Part shown: positions 1 to 8,990 of the stretch, piece after piece
Position numbering within the stretch: the stretch's first letter is position 1
Layout: each line of letters opens with the position of its first letter
Source: Massilia kyonggiensis
Lineage (GTDB): Bacteria; Pseudomonadota; Gammaproteobacteria; Burkholderiales; Burkholderiaceae_D
NCBI RefSeq assembly: GCF_024756235.1
Contig: NZ_JANUGY010000002.1
Location: 62,001 to 126,000, forward strand
Direction of reading: 5' to 3'
DNA: 64,000 nt
Made by a program: the position numbers and the translations under genes
Notes under the pieces: model-generated
The model's database searches: none
Told to the model about the DNA's origin: nothing
The model's input: only the letters and a program-made list of their open reading frames with translations

Positions 1-403
1 TCTCTTCGAGCGTATGGTCGATGCCGGCCGAGTGCTTGGCCGCCATGTCGCCCAGCGAGACGATGCCGATCACCTCGTGCGACTGTTCGTCGACGACGGG
101 CACGCGGCGGATCTGCACGTCGCCCATCTGGCCCAGCACTTCGTCCACCGTCTGGTTCGGCGCGCAGGTGCGCACGTCGGTGCTCATCACGTCGCCCACG
201 CGCGTCGAGCCCGGCGCCTGGCCTGCCGCCGTCGAGCGGACCGTGATGTCGCGGTCGGTGATCATGCCGACCAGCTTCTGGCCGTCCAGCACGGGGATCG
301 AACCCACGTTCAATTCATCCATCAACTGCGCGGCGCGCTGCACGGTTTCCTGCGGCGAAATGCTTTGCACGTCGCGGGTCATCACATCCTGAATGGTCTG
401 CAT
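1..403 (-). CDS. CBS-domain pair protein (3' end cut by window)
   Basis: Reading leftwards from an ATG at 403, preceded by a strong AGGAGG ribosome site at 411–417, the frame stays open to the window edge (134 codons). It encodes two CBS modules in tandem, roughly residues 1–62 and 70–130, with the typical 'DVMTRDV…VGMITDRDI' and 'DVMSTDV…GIVSLGDMA' pattern. Stand-alone CBS pairs of this length (about 140 aa) usually bind adenine nucleotides and act as cytoplasmic energy or stress sensors. The partner and ligand cannot be deduced here. Probably only a handful of C-terminal residues are missing. Confidence 0.88.
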   Translation of the reverse strand, partial: MQTIQDVMTRDVQSISPQETVQRAAQLMDELNVGSIPVLDGQKLVGMITDRDITVRSTAAGQAPGSTRVGDVMSTDVRTCAPNQTVDEVLGQMGDVQIRRVPVVDEQSHEVIGIVSLGDMAAKHSAGIDHTLEE

Positions 404-556
404 TTGAGCTTCCTCCTGATGTTCACACGGCGATGCATGATGCACGCTTTCGCGAAGATCGGACGCTACGTTGAATCACGGAACAGTCCGTGAGCAAAGG
501 CCTTGTGTAAAGCCGGCTCGGCTACAATCTGCGCCTCTTTGACTCGCAACGACGCC

Positions 557-1318
557 ATGCCCATCCCCGCGCCCATCCTCGACGCCTTGCACCGCGCCGA
601 CGCCTCCTGGCATCCCCATCTGATCACCGGTCTCGACGCCATGATGCAGGCGACGCCGGACTACCTGCCGGCGCTGGCGGCGGACCATTACCTGCCCACG
701 GGCGGCCGCCTGTTCGCCGCGTTTGCCAAGCCTCTCGACGAGGTGCGTTACGTGTTGATGGGGGAGGGCCCATATCCGCGCGAAGAAAGCGCAACCGGGG
801 TGTGCTTCATGGACGGCGCCGTCGGACCGCTGTGGTCGGACACGGGCCTGTCGAAGCCCGTCAACCGCGCGACGTCGCTGCGCAACTTCATGAAGATGCT
901 GCTGGTGGCCGAAGGCCGGCTGAACGAGGACGACACGGGTGGTGCGGCGCTGGCACCGGTCGCAAAGGCGGCGCACACCGATGGCTCGATCCAGACCCTG
1001 GCCGAGCTGCAGGACAACCTGCTGGGCCACGGCTTTCTGTTATTGAATGCGGCGCTCGTGTTCAGAAAGCACGTGCCGCCGGTCCAGGAAGCGCGGGCGT
1101 GGGTGCCGTTCCAGCGCGCCGTCTTTGCTGCACTTGCGCAACGCGGCGACAAGCCGACCTTGGTCCTGTGGGGAAAGATTGCCGAGCAGTTGAACAAGGT
1201 GCCGGAGACGGCCGGCTTCCCGCAGATCCACGCCGAGCACCCGTACAACCTGTCGTTCATCCGTCACGAAGGCATGCAGAAACTGTTCGGTCCGATGCAT
1301 TTGCTGCACCGCGGCTAA
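557..1318 (+). CDS. Uracil-DNA glycosylase-like protein with altered motif A
   Basis: A 253-residue cytoplasmic protein resembling the uracil-DNA glycosylase superfamily, which removes uracil from DNA in base excision repair. The N-terminal motif at residues 69–74 reads GEGPYP where classical UNG has GQDPYH, and the C-terminal motif reads HPYNLSF where UNG has HPSPLS. The central 'LVLWGKIA' strand also fits the fold. The catalytic Asp of classical UNG is therefore absent, so this may act like another UDG family or have a different activity. The start at 557 is chosen because an upstream in-frame ATG at 503 adds residues unlike the family. No operon partner; transcribed towards iscR. Confidence 0.72.
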   Translation: MPIPAPILDALHRADASWHPHLITGLDAMMQATPDYLPALAADHYLPTGGRLFAAFAKPLDEVRYVLMGEGPYPREESATGVCFMDGAVGPLWSDTGLSKPVNRATSLRNFMKMLLVAEGRLNEDDTGGAALAPVAKAAHTDGSIQTLAELQDNLLGHGFLLLNAALVFRKHVPPVQEARAWVPFQRAVFAALAQRGDKPTLVLWGKIAEQLNKVPETAGFPQIHAEHPYNLSFIRHEGMQKLFGPMHLLHRG

Positions 1319-1355
1319 AAATGGGGGCATCAAGCAAAGGCTGGCGAAATACGCT

Positions 1356-1380
1356 ATACTTGACTAAATCGATCAACTAA
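1356..1380 (+). promoter_or_regulatory. IscR type 1 operator
   Basis: This 25-bp site matches the E. coli type 1 IscR consensus (as remembered) at 22 of 25 positions. The left arm ATACTTGACT is intact and the mismatches are 1371, 1372 and 1380. A TATACT hexamer at 1355–1360 could be the -10 element, so the bound repressor would cover the promoter. This fits classic feedback, in which [2Fe-2S]-IscR represses its own operon when cluster supply is adequate. Confidence 0.78.
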
Positions 1381-1477
1381 TCAGGTTTTTGTAAATGTCC
1401 CAAGCGACAGTTGAAAACGTGACCGGTTGAAGAGAAGCAAGATTTTACCACTGTCTGGAAAACCAACCGGGGTTCTG

Positions 1478-1975
1478 ATGCGTCTGACCACCAAAGGCCG
1501 TTTTGCTGTTACCGCGATGATCGACCTCGCCCTGCGCCAGGGCAATGGTCCGGTCACGCTGTCGGGCATCAGCCAGCGCCAGGCCATTTCGCTGTCGTAC
1601 CTGGAGCAATTGTTCGGCAAGCTGCGCCGGCACGAGATCGTCGAATCGGTGCGCGGCCCGGGCGGCGGCTACAGCCTCGCGCGCAGCGCCGACAAGGTGA
1701 CCGTCGCCGACATCATCATCGCCGTCGACGAGCCGATCGATGCGACCCAGTGCGGCGGCAAGGAAAACTGCCACGGCGCCGATGCCGCCAGCGGCACGCG
1801 CTGCATGACCCACGAACTGTGGGCCACGCTGAACGCCAAGATGGTCGATTTCCTCGACTCGGTGACCTTGCAGGATCTCGTCGACCAGCAGAAGCAGAAA
1901 GAACAGAACGTCGTGGTGATGCACCGCCACGCGCCGTCGGACAATACTGAAGCTAAGCATATTGGAGTGAACTGA
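1478..1975 (+). CDS. iscR: IscR, [2Fe-2S]-dependent Rrf2 repressor
   Basis: A 165-residue Rrf2-family winged-helix regulator that senses iron-sulfur cluster status and controls the downstream operon. The N-terminus [19 protein letters not shown] is diagnostic. Cluster ligands are visible as C92, C98 and C109 with H112. The spacing between the second and third Cys is five residues longer than in E. coli (C104), probably a lineage feature. The ATG at 1478 is taken because it begins the family's N-terminus; an earlier frame start at 1427 adds unrelated residues. Its stop codon overlaps the iscS start by one base. Confidence 0.96.
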   Translation: MRLTTKGRFAVTAMIDLALRQGNGPVTLSGISQRQAISLSYLEQLFGKLRRHEIVESVRGPGGGYSLARSADKVTVADIIIAVDEPIDATQCGGKENCHGADAASGTRCMTHELWATLNAKMVDFLDSVTLQDLVDQQKQKEQNVVVMHRHAPSDNTEAKHIGVN

Positions 1976-3231
1976 TGAACGCGCCCTTGGACAAAAAAAT
2001 CGAGCAGAGCTTCGTGACTGCGCCGCATTTCCCGATCTACATGGATTACTCGGCCACGACGCCGATCGATCCGCGCGTGGCGGACAAGATGATTCCGTAC
2101 CTGCGCGAGCAGTTCGGCAACCCGGCGTCGCGCAGCCACGCTTACGGCTGGAGCGCCGAGGCGGCCGTCGAAGAGGCGCGTGCGCAGGTGGCCAGCCTCG
2201 TCGGCGCCGATCCGCGCGAGATCATCTGGACGTCGGGCGCGACCGAATCGAACAACCTCGCGATCAAGGGCGCGGCGCAGTTCTACAAGTCGAAGGGCAA
2301 GCACATCATCACGGTCAAGACCGAGCACAAGGCCGTGCTGGACACCGTGCGCGAACTGGAACGCCAGGGCTTCGAAGCGACCTACCTGGAACCGCAGGAC
2401 AACGGCCTGATCACGCTGGAGCAGCTGGAAGCGGCGATGCGCCCGGACACGATCCTCGTCTCCGTCATGCTCGTGAATAACGAGATCGGCGTGGTCCAGC
2501 CGATCAGGGAAATCGGCGAACTGTGCCGCAAGAAGGGCATCATCTTCCACAGCGACGCGGCGCAGGCCACCGGCAAGGTCGAGATCAACCTGGAAGAGCT
2601 GAAGGTCGACCTGATGAGCTTCAGCGCGCACAAGACCTACGGTCCGAAGGGCATCGGCGCCCTGTACGTGCGCCGCAAGCCGCGCGTGCGCCTGGAAGCG
2701 CAGATGCACGGCGGCGGCCACGAGCGCGGCCTGCGTTCGGGCACGCTGGCGCCGCACCAGATCGTCGGCATGGGCGAAGCCTTCCGCATCGCCCAGGAAG
2801 AGATGGACACCGAACTCGCGCGCATCAAGGCGCTGCGCGACCGCCTGGCCAAGGGCCTGCTGGAGATCGAAGAGGTCTACATCAACGGCGACATGGAACA
2901 CCGCGTCCCGCACAACCTGAACGTGTCCTTCAACTTCGTCGAAGGCGAATCGCTGATCATGGCCGTCAAGGACATCGCCGTGTCGTCGGGTTCGGCCTGC
3001 ACCTCGGCGTCGCTGGAACCGTCGTACGTGCTGCGCGCCCTGGGCCGCAGCGACGAGCTGGCGCACAGCTCGATCCGCTTCACGATCGGCCGCTTCACGA
3101 CCGAGGAAGACATCGACTTCGCCATCAAGCTGCTGAAGGAAAAAGTCGGCAAGCTGCGCGAACTGTCGCCGCTGTGGGAAATGCACAAGGATGGCATTGA
3201 CCTGAACTCGATCCAGTGGGCAGCCCACTAA
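1975..3231 (+). CDS. iscS: Cysteine desulfurase IscS
   Basis: A PLP enzyme of 418 residues that takes sulfur from L-cysteine as a persulfide and passes it to IscU and other acceptors. The PLP lysine is K220 in '[12 protein letters not shown]' and the persulfide cysteine is C342 in '[10 protein letters not shown]'. About 14 residues precede the position where the E. coli protein begins. The ATG overlaps the iscR stop by one base and follows a TTGGAG ribosome site, so the two are translationally coupled. iscU follows after 31 bases. Confidence 0.97.
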   Translation: MNAPLDKKIEQSFVTAPHFPIYMDYSATTPIDPRVADKMIPYLREQFGNPASRSHAYGWSAEAAVEEARAQVASLVGADPREIIWTSGATESNNLAIKGAAQFYKSKGKHIITVKTEHKAVLDTVRELERQGFEATYLEPQDNGLITLEQLEAAMRPDTILVSVMLVNNEIGVVQPIREIGELCRKKGIIFHSDAAQATGKVEINLEELKVDLMSFSAHKTYGPKGIGALYVRRKPRVRLEAQMHGGGHERGLRSGTLAPHQIVGMGEAFRIAQEEMDTELARIKALRDRLAKGLLEIEEVYINGDMEHRVPHNLNVSFNFVEGESLIMAVKDIAVSSGSACTSASLEPSYVLRALGRSDELAHSSIRFTIGRFTTEEDIDFAIKLLKEKVGKLRELSPLWEMHKDGIDLNSIQWAAH

Positions 3232-3262
3232 TTCACCGCACAGAACACGAAGGAGCACTACC

Positions 3263-3655
3263 ATGGCATATTCCGACAAGGTCCTGGACCACTACGAAAA
3301 CCCGCGCAACGTCGGCTCGTTCGACAAGAATTCCGACGACGTCGGCACCGGCATGGTCGGCGCACCGGCCTGCGGCGACGTGATGAAGCTGCAGATCAAG
3401 GTGAACGAAGCCGGCGTGATCGAAGACGCGAAATTCAAGACGTACGGCTGCGGCTCGGCGATCGCATCGAGCTCGCTCGTGACCGAGTGGGTGAAAGGTA
3501 AATCGCTGGACGAAGCGCTGGCCATCAAGAACACGCAGATCGCCGAAGAACTGGCGCTGCCGCCGGTCAAGATCCACTGCTCGATCCTGGCCGAAGACGC
3601 CATCAAGGCGGCTGTCGCCGACTACAAGACCAAGCACGCGACCGAAAAAGCGTAA
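3263..3655 (+). CDS. iscU: Fe-S cluster scaffold IscU
   Basis: A 130-residue scaffold on which [2Fe-2S] clusters are built from IscS sulfur before transfer by HscA/HscB. The three ligand cysteines are present (C37, C63, C106), as is D39, whose substitution is known to stabilise the cluster in homologues. The chaperone recognition motif LPPVK precedes C106. Length is normal for the family. A good ribosome site (AAGGAG) lies upstream of the ATG. Confidence 0.97.
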   Translation: MAYSDKVLDHYENPRNVGSFDKNSDDVGTGMVGAPACGDVMKLQIKVNEAGVIEDAKFKTYGCGSAIASSSLVTEWVKGKSLDEALAIKNTQIAEELALPPVKIHCSILAEDAIKAAVADYKTKHATEKA

Positions 3656-3682
3656 CGTCGTAACCCCAAGCTGGAGAGTGAA

Positions 3683-4006
3683 ATGGCTGTGACCCTGACC
3701 GAAAAAGCCGCAAAGCACATCAACCGTTACCTCGAGCGCCGGGGCAAGGGCGTGGGCCTGCGTTTCGGCGTGCGCACGACCGGCTGCTCCGGCCTGGCCT
3801 ACAAGCTGGAATATGTCGACGAAGCCAGCCCCGAAGACACCGTCTTCGAATCGCACGGCGTGAAGGTCTTCGTCGATCCGAAGAGCCTGGCGTACATCGA
3901 CGGCACCGAGCTCGATTTCGCCCGCGAAGGCCTGAACGAAGGCTTCCGCTTCAACAACCCGAACGTCAAGGACAATTGCGGTTGCGGCGAAAGCTTCCGC
4001 GTCTGA
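3683..4006 (+). CDS. iscA: A-type Fe-S carrier IscA
   Basis: A 107-residue A-type carrier thought to hold iron or an intermediate cluster and deliver it to target proteins. The three conserved cysteines are C35 and the C99-G-C101 pair in 'NCGCGESF' near the C-terminus. The family signature '[10 protein letters not shown]' is clear. Spacing to iscU (27 bases) and hscB (16 bases) shows one operon. Confidence 0.96.
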   Translation: MAVTLTEKAAKHINRYLERRGKGVGLRFGVRTTGCSGLAYKLEYVDEASPEDTVFESHGVKVFVDPKSLAYIDGTELDFAREGLNEGFRFNNPNVKDNCGCGESFRV

Positions 4007-4022
4007 CCGGGAGCGCCGGAAC

Positions 4023-4538
4023 GTGCAAAACCACTTCGAGCTGTTCCAGCTGCCGGCCAGGTTCGACGTCGACATGGACGCGCTGGATGCCGCTTACCGC
4101 GAAGTCCAGGGCCGCGTCCATCCGGACCGCTTCGTGAACGCGAGCGACGCGGAAAAACGCGTCGCGATGCAATGGGCCACGCGCGCCAACGAGGCCTATC
4201 AAACGCTGAAGAGCCCCATGCTGCGCGCGCGCTACCTGTGCGAGCTGAATGGCGTCGACCTGCAGACCGAGTCGAACACCGCGATGCCGATGGACTTCCT
4301 GATGGAGCAGATGGAGCTGCGCGAAGCGCTGTCCGACGCGCGCGACGCGAAGGATGCCGGCGCACTCGACGAGCTCGACGCGCGCATTCGCGGCGAGCGC
4401 AAGCAGCGCCTGGCGCAGGTCGGCAAGCTGCTCGACGCCGGCGATTACCCGCAGGCGGCGCAGGGCGTGCGGGCGCTGATGTTCCTCGATAAGTTCGGCG
4501 ACGAATTGCATTACGCGTTCGAGGCATTAGAGTCGTAG
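4023..4538 (+). CDS. hscB: J-domain co-chaperone HscB
   Basis: A 171-residue co-chaperone that brings IscU to HscA and stimulates its ATPase. The N-terminal J domain has the HPD triad at residues 33–35, and the remaining helical C-terminal domain is the IscU-binding part. Translation begins at GTG 4023; no better ATG keeps the conserved 'HFELFQLP' start. It sits in the normal isc order between iscA and hscA. Confidence 0.95.
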   Translation: MQNHFELFQLPARFDVDMDALDAAYREVQGRVHPDRFVNASDAEKRVAMQWATRANEAYQTLKSPMLRARYLCELNGVDLQTESNTAMPMDFLMEQMELREALSDARDAKDAGALDELDARIRGERKQRLAQVGKLLDAGDYPQAAQGVRALMFLDKFGDELHYAFEALES

Positions 4539-4621
4539 CGCGGCACGCCGTGCCCACGCGCGCAGGGTGTCCACCCAACGCGCCGCGACCGTATCCAATA
4601 ATAAAACCAGGTAACACGACC

Positions 4622-6511
4622 ATGGCACTATTGCAGATCTCCGAACCCGGCATGTCGACCGCGCCGCACCAGCACCGGCTGGCGGTGGGCATCGACCTGG
4701 GCACCACCAATTCCCTCGTCGCGACCGTGCGCCACTCGATCCCGGAAGTGCTGACCGACGAGGACGGCCGCTCGCTGCTGCCATCGATCGTGCGCTACCT
4801 CCCGAACGGCCACGCCAACATCGGCTACAAGGCCATGGCGGCCCGCACCACCGATCCGAAGAACACCATCGTCTCCGTCAAGCGCTTCATGGGCCGCGGC
4901 CTGAAGGACATCGCGCATGCCGAGAACCTGCCTTACGATTTCGTCGATGCTCCGGGTATGGTCCAATTGAAGACCGTCGCCGGCGTGAAGTCGCCGGTGG
5001 AAGTCTCCGCGCAGATCCTGGCCACGCTGCGCCAGACCGCGGAAGACGCGCTGGGCGATGAACTGGTGGGCGCCGTCATCACCGTGCCCGCGTACTTCGA
5101 CGACGCGCAGCGCCAGGCAACGAAGGACGCGGCCCAGCTGGCCGGCCTGAACGTGCTGCGCCTGCTGTCCGAGCCGACGGCGGCCGCCATCGCGTATGGG
5201 CTCGACCACGGCAAGGAAGGCGTGTTCGCCGTGTACGACCTGGGCGGCGGCACGTTCGACATCTCGATCTTGAAACTGTCGAAGGGCGTGTTCGAAGTGC
5301 TGTCCACGGGCGGCGATTCCGCGCTCGGCGGCGACGACTTCGACCAGCGCCTGTTCTGCTACATCACCCAGCAGGCCGGCCTCGCGCCGCTGTCCGAAGT
5401 CGACACGGCCACGCTGATGGTCAAGGCGCGCCAGGCCAAGGAACTGCTGTCGACGAACGAAGAAACGACCGTCGAAGCGATCCTGAAATCGGGCGAAGTC
5501 GTGCAGGTGACGATCACCGCGAAGACGTTCGCCGAGATCACGCAGCCGCTCGTCGCGAAGACGATGAATGCCGTGCGCAAGGCGATGCGCGATGCGAACG
5601 TGTCGGTGGAAGACGTCGACGGCGTCGTGCTCGTCGGCGGCGCCACGCGCATGCCGCACATCCGCCGCGCCGTCGGCGACTTTTTCAAGACGATCCCGCA
5701 CGCGAACATCGACCCGGACAAGGTCGTCGCGCTGGGCGCCGCCATCCAGGCGAACCTCCTCGCGGGCAACCGCGCGGCGGGCGACGACTGGCTGCTGCTG
5801 GACGTGATCCCGCTGTCGCTCGGCATCGAGACGATGGGCGGCTTGGTCGAGAAGATCATCCCCCGCAACTCGACGATCCCGTGCGCCCGCGCGCAGGAAT
5901 TCACGACCTTCAAGGATGGCCAGACGGCCCTCGCGGTGCACGTGGTGCAGGGTGAGCGCGAGCTCGTGTCCGACTGCCGTTCGCTGGCGCGCTTCGAACT
6001 GCGCGGCATCCCGCCGATGGCGGCCGGCGCGGCGCGCATCCGCGTCACGTACCAGGTCGACGCGGACGGGCTGCTGTCCGTGGCGGCGCGCGAGATGCGC
6101 TCCGGCGTGGAAGCGTCGATCACCGTGAAGCCGTCGTACGGCCTCGGCGACGACGAAGTCGCGCGCATGCTGCAGGATTCGTACAACTCGGCGCAGGTGG
6201 ACATGGTCGCCCGTGCGCTGCGCGAGGAGCAGGTCGAGGCCGAGCGCATCCTGCTGGCCACGCAGTCCGCGCTCGACACCGACGCCGAGCTGCTGAACGC
6301 CGAAGAGCAGGGCGCGATCGCGCAACTGGTGCAGGCCGTGCGCGATGCGACGGCGCGCTCGAACGATACGGCTATCGACGCGGACTCGCGCCAGAACGTG
6401 CTGCACGACGCGGTGCAGGCGCTGGCGCGCGGCACCGAGGAATTCGCCGCGCGGCGCATGGACAAGAGCGTGCGCAAGGTATTGGCCGGCAAGGCGCTGG
6501 ATCAGGTATAA
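4622..6511 (+). CDS. hscA: Hsp70-type chaperone HscA
   Basis: A specialised Hsp70 of 629 residues that uses ATP to release the cluster from IscU. The nucleotide-binding domain starts with '[13 protein letters not shown]' and includes '[13 protein letters not shown]' and '[11 protein letters not shown]'. The substrate-binding domain follows from about residue 390. ATG 4622 gives an N-terminus like other HscA proteins. An upstream start at 4550 would add an unrelated Pro-rich stretch. It is 83 bases downstream of hscB and 47 upstream of fdx. Confidence 0.96.
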   Translation: MALLQISEPGMSTAPHQHRLAVGIDLGTTNSLVATVRHSIPEVLTDEDGRSLLPSIVRYLPNGHANIGYKAMAARTTDPKNTIVSVKRFMGRGLKDIAHAENLPYDFVDAPGMVQLKTVAGVKSPVEVSAQILATLRQTAEDALGDELVGAVITVPAYFDDAQRQATKDAAQLAGLNVLRLLSEPTAAAIAYGLDHGKEGVFAVYDLGGGTFDISILKLSKGVFEVLSTGGDSALGGDDFDQRLFCYITQQAGLAPLSEVDTATLMVKARQAKELLSTNEETTVEAILKSGEVVQVTITAKTFAEITQPLVAKTMNAVRKAMRDANVSVEDVDGVVLVGGATRMPHIRRAVGDFFKTIPHANIDPDKVVALGAAIQANLLAGNRAAGDDWLLLDVIPLSLGIETMGGLVEKIIPRNSTIPCARAQEFTTFKDGQTALAVHVVQGERELVSDCRSLARFELRGIPPMAAGAARIRVTYQVDADGLLSVAAREMRSGVEASITVKPSYGLGDDEVARMLQDSYNSAQVDMVARALREEQVEAERILLATQSALDTDAELLNAEEQGAIAQLVQAVRDATARSNDTAIDADSRQNVLHDAVQALARGTEEFAARRMDKSVRKVLAGKALDQV

Positions 6512-6558
6512 CGCTGAACGGCGCCTGGCGCCGCGACAAAACACGAAGAGGTCAAGAA

Positions 6559-6897
6559 GTGCCACAAATCGTCATCCTCCCCCATCCCGTCTTCTGCCCC
6601 GAAGGCGCCGTGCTCGAAGGCCAGAGCGGCAAGTCGATCTGCGACACGCTGCTCGAGAACGACATCGAGATCGAACACGCGTGCGACCGCGTGTGCGCAT
6701 GCACGACGTGCCACGTGGTCGTGCGCGAAGGCTTCGATTCGCTGAACGAGCAGGAGGAAAAGGAAGAGGACATGCTCGACAAGGCCTGGGGCCTGGAGCC
6801 GAACTCGCGCCTGTCCTGCCAGGCCATCATCGCCGACGAAGACCTCGTCGTCGAGATCCCGAAGTACACGATCAACCACGCAGCCGAGAACCACTGA
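6559..6897 (+). CDS. fdx: ISC-type [2Fe-2S] ferredoxin
   Basis: A 112-residue adrenodoxin-type ferredoxin that supplies electrons for cluster assembly. The four cluster ligands are C42, C48, C51 and C87, in the spacing CX5CX2C…C typical of isc ferredoxins. Start codon GTG at 6559 is supported by the upstream AAGAGGTC and by the family N-terminus 'PQIVILPH'. The C-terminal half is strongly acidic, as expected for partner docking. Confidence 0.95.
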   Translation: MPQIVILPHPVFCPEGAVLEGQSGKSICDTLLENDIEIEHACDRVCACTTCHVVVREGFDSLNEQEEKEEDMLDKAWGLEPNSRLSCQAIIADEDLVVEIPKYTINHAAENH

Positions 6898-6914
6898 TCA
6901 CGACGGGGGGACAC

Positions 6915-7109
6915 ATGAAGTGGACCGATGTCACGGCCATCGCCGAGGCCTTGTACGAACAGCACCCGGACGTCGATCCGGCCACCGTGCGCTTCGTCGA
7001 CCTGCACAACTGGGTCGTCGCGCTGGACGGCTTCGACGACGACCGCACGCGCGGCGGCGAGCGCGTGCTCGAAGCCATACAGGCAGCATGGATTGATGAA
7101 GCCCGCTAA
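6915..7109 (+). CDS. iscX: IscX, small acidic Fe-S assembly regulator
   Basis: A 64-residue acidic protein that binds IscS and is proposed to act as an iron-dependent adaptor or brake. The sequence 'MKWTDVTAIAEALYEQHPD' and the end 'AIQAAWIDEA' are the family signature. It follows fdx by 17 bases. Its last 14 bases overlap the next gene, so the operon continues past the standard isc end. Confidence 0.93.
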   Translation: MKWTDVTAIAEALYEQHPDVDPATVRFVDLHNWVVALDGFDDDRTRGGERVLEAIQAAWIDEAR

Positions 7110-7956
7110 GAAAGAAGCCCCCACGATTTACCAACAGGCCCCGGAAATCAAGCCGGGCCAGTCGATCGAACTGCTGAAGGAACTGCACATCCTCACGCGC
7201 GACGGCAAGCTGAACCAGGACAGCCGCCGCAAGCTGAAGCAGGTCTACCACCTCGTGCAGTTCATCGAACCGCTGCTGAAGGATGTCGGGGAAGGCGCCA
7301 CCGTCGTCGACCACGGGGCCGGCAAGTCGTACCTCGGCTTCATCCTGTACGACCTGTTCTTCAAAGGTCGTGAAAATGCAGGCCACATCTACGGCATCGA
7401 AACGCGCGAAGAACTCGTGCAAAAGTCGACGGAACTGGCGGCACGCCTGGGCTTTCCGGGCATGTCGTTCCTGAACCTGTCCGTCGCGGAATCGACCGAA
7501 TCCGACAAGCTGCCCGCCACGATCGACGTGGTGACGGCGCTCCACGCCTGCAACACGGCGACGGACGACGCCATCGATTTCGCGCTGAAGAAGCACGCGA
7601 AGCACATCGTGCTCGTGCCGTGCTGCCAGGCGGAGGTCGCGTCCGTGCTGCGCAAGAACAAGGGCAAGGACCTGGGCCGCAGCGCGCTGACGGAAATCTG
7701 GCGCCACCCGATCCACACGCGCGAATTCGGCAGCCAGATCACGAACGTGCTGCGCTGCCTGCAGCTGGAGGCGCACGGCTACCAGGTCACCGTCACGGAA
7801 CTGGTCGGCTGGGAGCACTCGATGAAGAACGAGCTGATCGTCGCCACGTATAAAAACCTGCCGCGCCGCCGGCCCGCCGAGCGCCTGCAGCAGGTGCTGG
7901 CCGAAGTCGGCCTCGAAGAACTCTCCACGCGTTTCTACACCGAGCCAACGACATGA
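7096..7956 (+). CDS. SAM-dependent methyltransferase (class I)
   Basis: A 286-residue protein with a class I SAM-binding motif at residues 70–82 (VVDHGAGKSYLGF) and a later 'VLVPCCQAEVASVL' segment. These features resemble the Methyltransf_32 group, whose substrates are mostly unknown; a nucleic-acid or protein substrate is possible. The ATG at 7096 lies within the end of iscX (14-base overlap), and the stop overlaps ltaE by four bases. The gene is thus probably co-expressed with the isc genes. Whether it has a role in Fe-S metabolism is open. Confidence 0.8.
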   Translation: MKPAKKEAPTIYQQAPEIKPGQSIELLKELHILTRDGKLNQDSRRKLKQVYHLVQFIEPLLKDVGEGATVVDHGAGKSYLGFILYDLFFKGRENAGHIYGIETREELVQKSTELAARLGFPGMSFLNLSVAESTESDKLPATIDVVTALHACNTATDDAIDFALKKHAKHIVLVPCCQAEVASVLRKNKGKDLGRSALTEIWRHPIHTREFGSQITNVLRCLQLEAHGYQVTVTELVGWEHSMKNELIVATYKNLPRRRPAERLQQVLAEVGLEELSTRFYTEPTT

Positions 7957-8990
7957 GTGACCACCACGACCGCTGGATCGACCTGCGCAGCGACACCGTC
8001 ACCCAGCCGTCCGCCGCGATGCGCGCGGCGATGGCCGATGCGCCGGTCGGCGACGACGTCTATGGCGACGACCCCACCGTCAACCGCCTGCAGGATTACG
8101 CGGCCGAGCTGTTCGGCTTCGAAGCGGGCCTGTTCGCGCCGAGCGGCACGCAGACGAACCTGATCGCGCTGATGACGCATTGCGGCCGCGGCGACGAATA
8201 CCTCGTCGGCCAGGAAGCGCACACGTACAAGTACGAAGGCGGCGGCGCGGCCGTGCTGGGCTCGATCCAGCCGCAGCCGATCATCAACCAGCCGGACGGC
8301 AGCATCGCCATCACCGACATCGCCGCGTACATCAAGCCTGACGACATGCACTTTGCACGCACGCGCGTGCTGGCGCTGGAGAACACGATCGGTGGCCGCG
8401 TGCTGCCGCGCGACTACGTGAAAGCGGCGACGGATTTCGCGCATGCGAAGGGGCTGATCACGCACCTGGACGGCGCCCGCGTCTGCAACGCCGCCGTCAA
8501 GCAGGGCATCAGTCTGCGCGACGCGACGGCGGGCTTCGATACCGTGTCCGTGTGCCTGTCGAAGGGCCTCGGCGCGCCGGTCGGTTCCGTGCTGCTGGGG
8601 CCCAGGGCGTTCATCGAGCAGGGCAAGCGCTGGCGCAAGATGCTGGGCGGCGGCATGCGGCAAGCCGGCGTCATCGCGGCCGCGGCGCATTACGCGCTGG
8701 AGCACAATGTCGAGCGCCTCGCCGAGGACCATCAAAACGCGGCCGACCTGTCCGCCGGCCTCGCGCGCATCGAGCCGCTGAAGGTGACGACGCCGCAGAC
8801 GAACATCTTCTATGTCGAGATCCCGGAAGCGGCGTGCGCGCCCCTGCGCGAGGCGTTGAGCCGCCAGGGAATCCGCGCCTCGATCGGGCCGCACACGCGT
8901 CTCGTGACGCACCTCGACGTGTCCGCCGCCGACGTCAAAAAAACCATCGCCGCAATCGAGGCGTTTTTCCGCGACTGGAAGGCGCTATGA
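7953..8990 (+). CDS. ltaE: Low-specificity L-threonine aldolase
   Basis: A PLP-dependent enzyme of 345 residues that cleaves L-threonine or allo-threonine to glycine and acetaldehyde. The start 'WIDLRSDTVTQPSAAMR' and 'GDDVYGDDPTVNRL' are the family hallmarks, and the PLP lysine is K204 in 'CLSKGLGAPVGSV'. It overlaps the genes on either side by four bases (ATGA at both junctions), so translation is coupled. Confidence 0.93.
   Translation: MSDHHDRWIDLRSDTVTQPSAAMRAAMADAPVGDDVYGDDPTVNRLQDYAAELFGFEAGLFAPSGTQTNLIALMTHCGRGDEYLVGQEAHTYKYEGGGAAVLGSIQPQPIINQPDGSIAITDIAAYIKPDDMHFARTRVLALENTIGGRVLPRDYVKAATDFAHAKGLITHLDGARVCNAAVKQGISLRDATAGFDTVSVCLSKGLGAPVGSVLLGPRAFIEQGKRWRKMLGGGMRQAGVIAAAAHYALEHNVERLAEDHQNAADLSAGLARIEPLKVTTPQTNIFYVEIPEAACAPLREALSRQGIRASIGPHTRLVTHLDVSAADVKKTIAAIEAFFRDWKAL

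Noticed and set aside
4628-6565. Long minus-strand open frame opposite hscA
   Set aside because: Antisense shadow of hscA; composition dominated by R, H, V, D and no motif.
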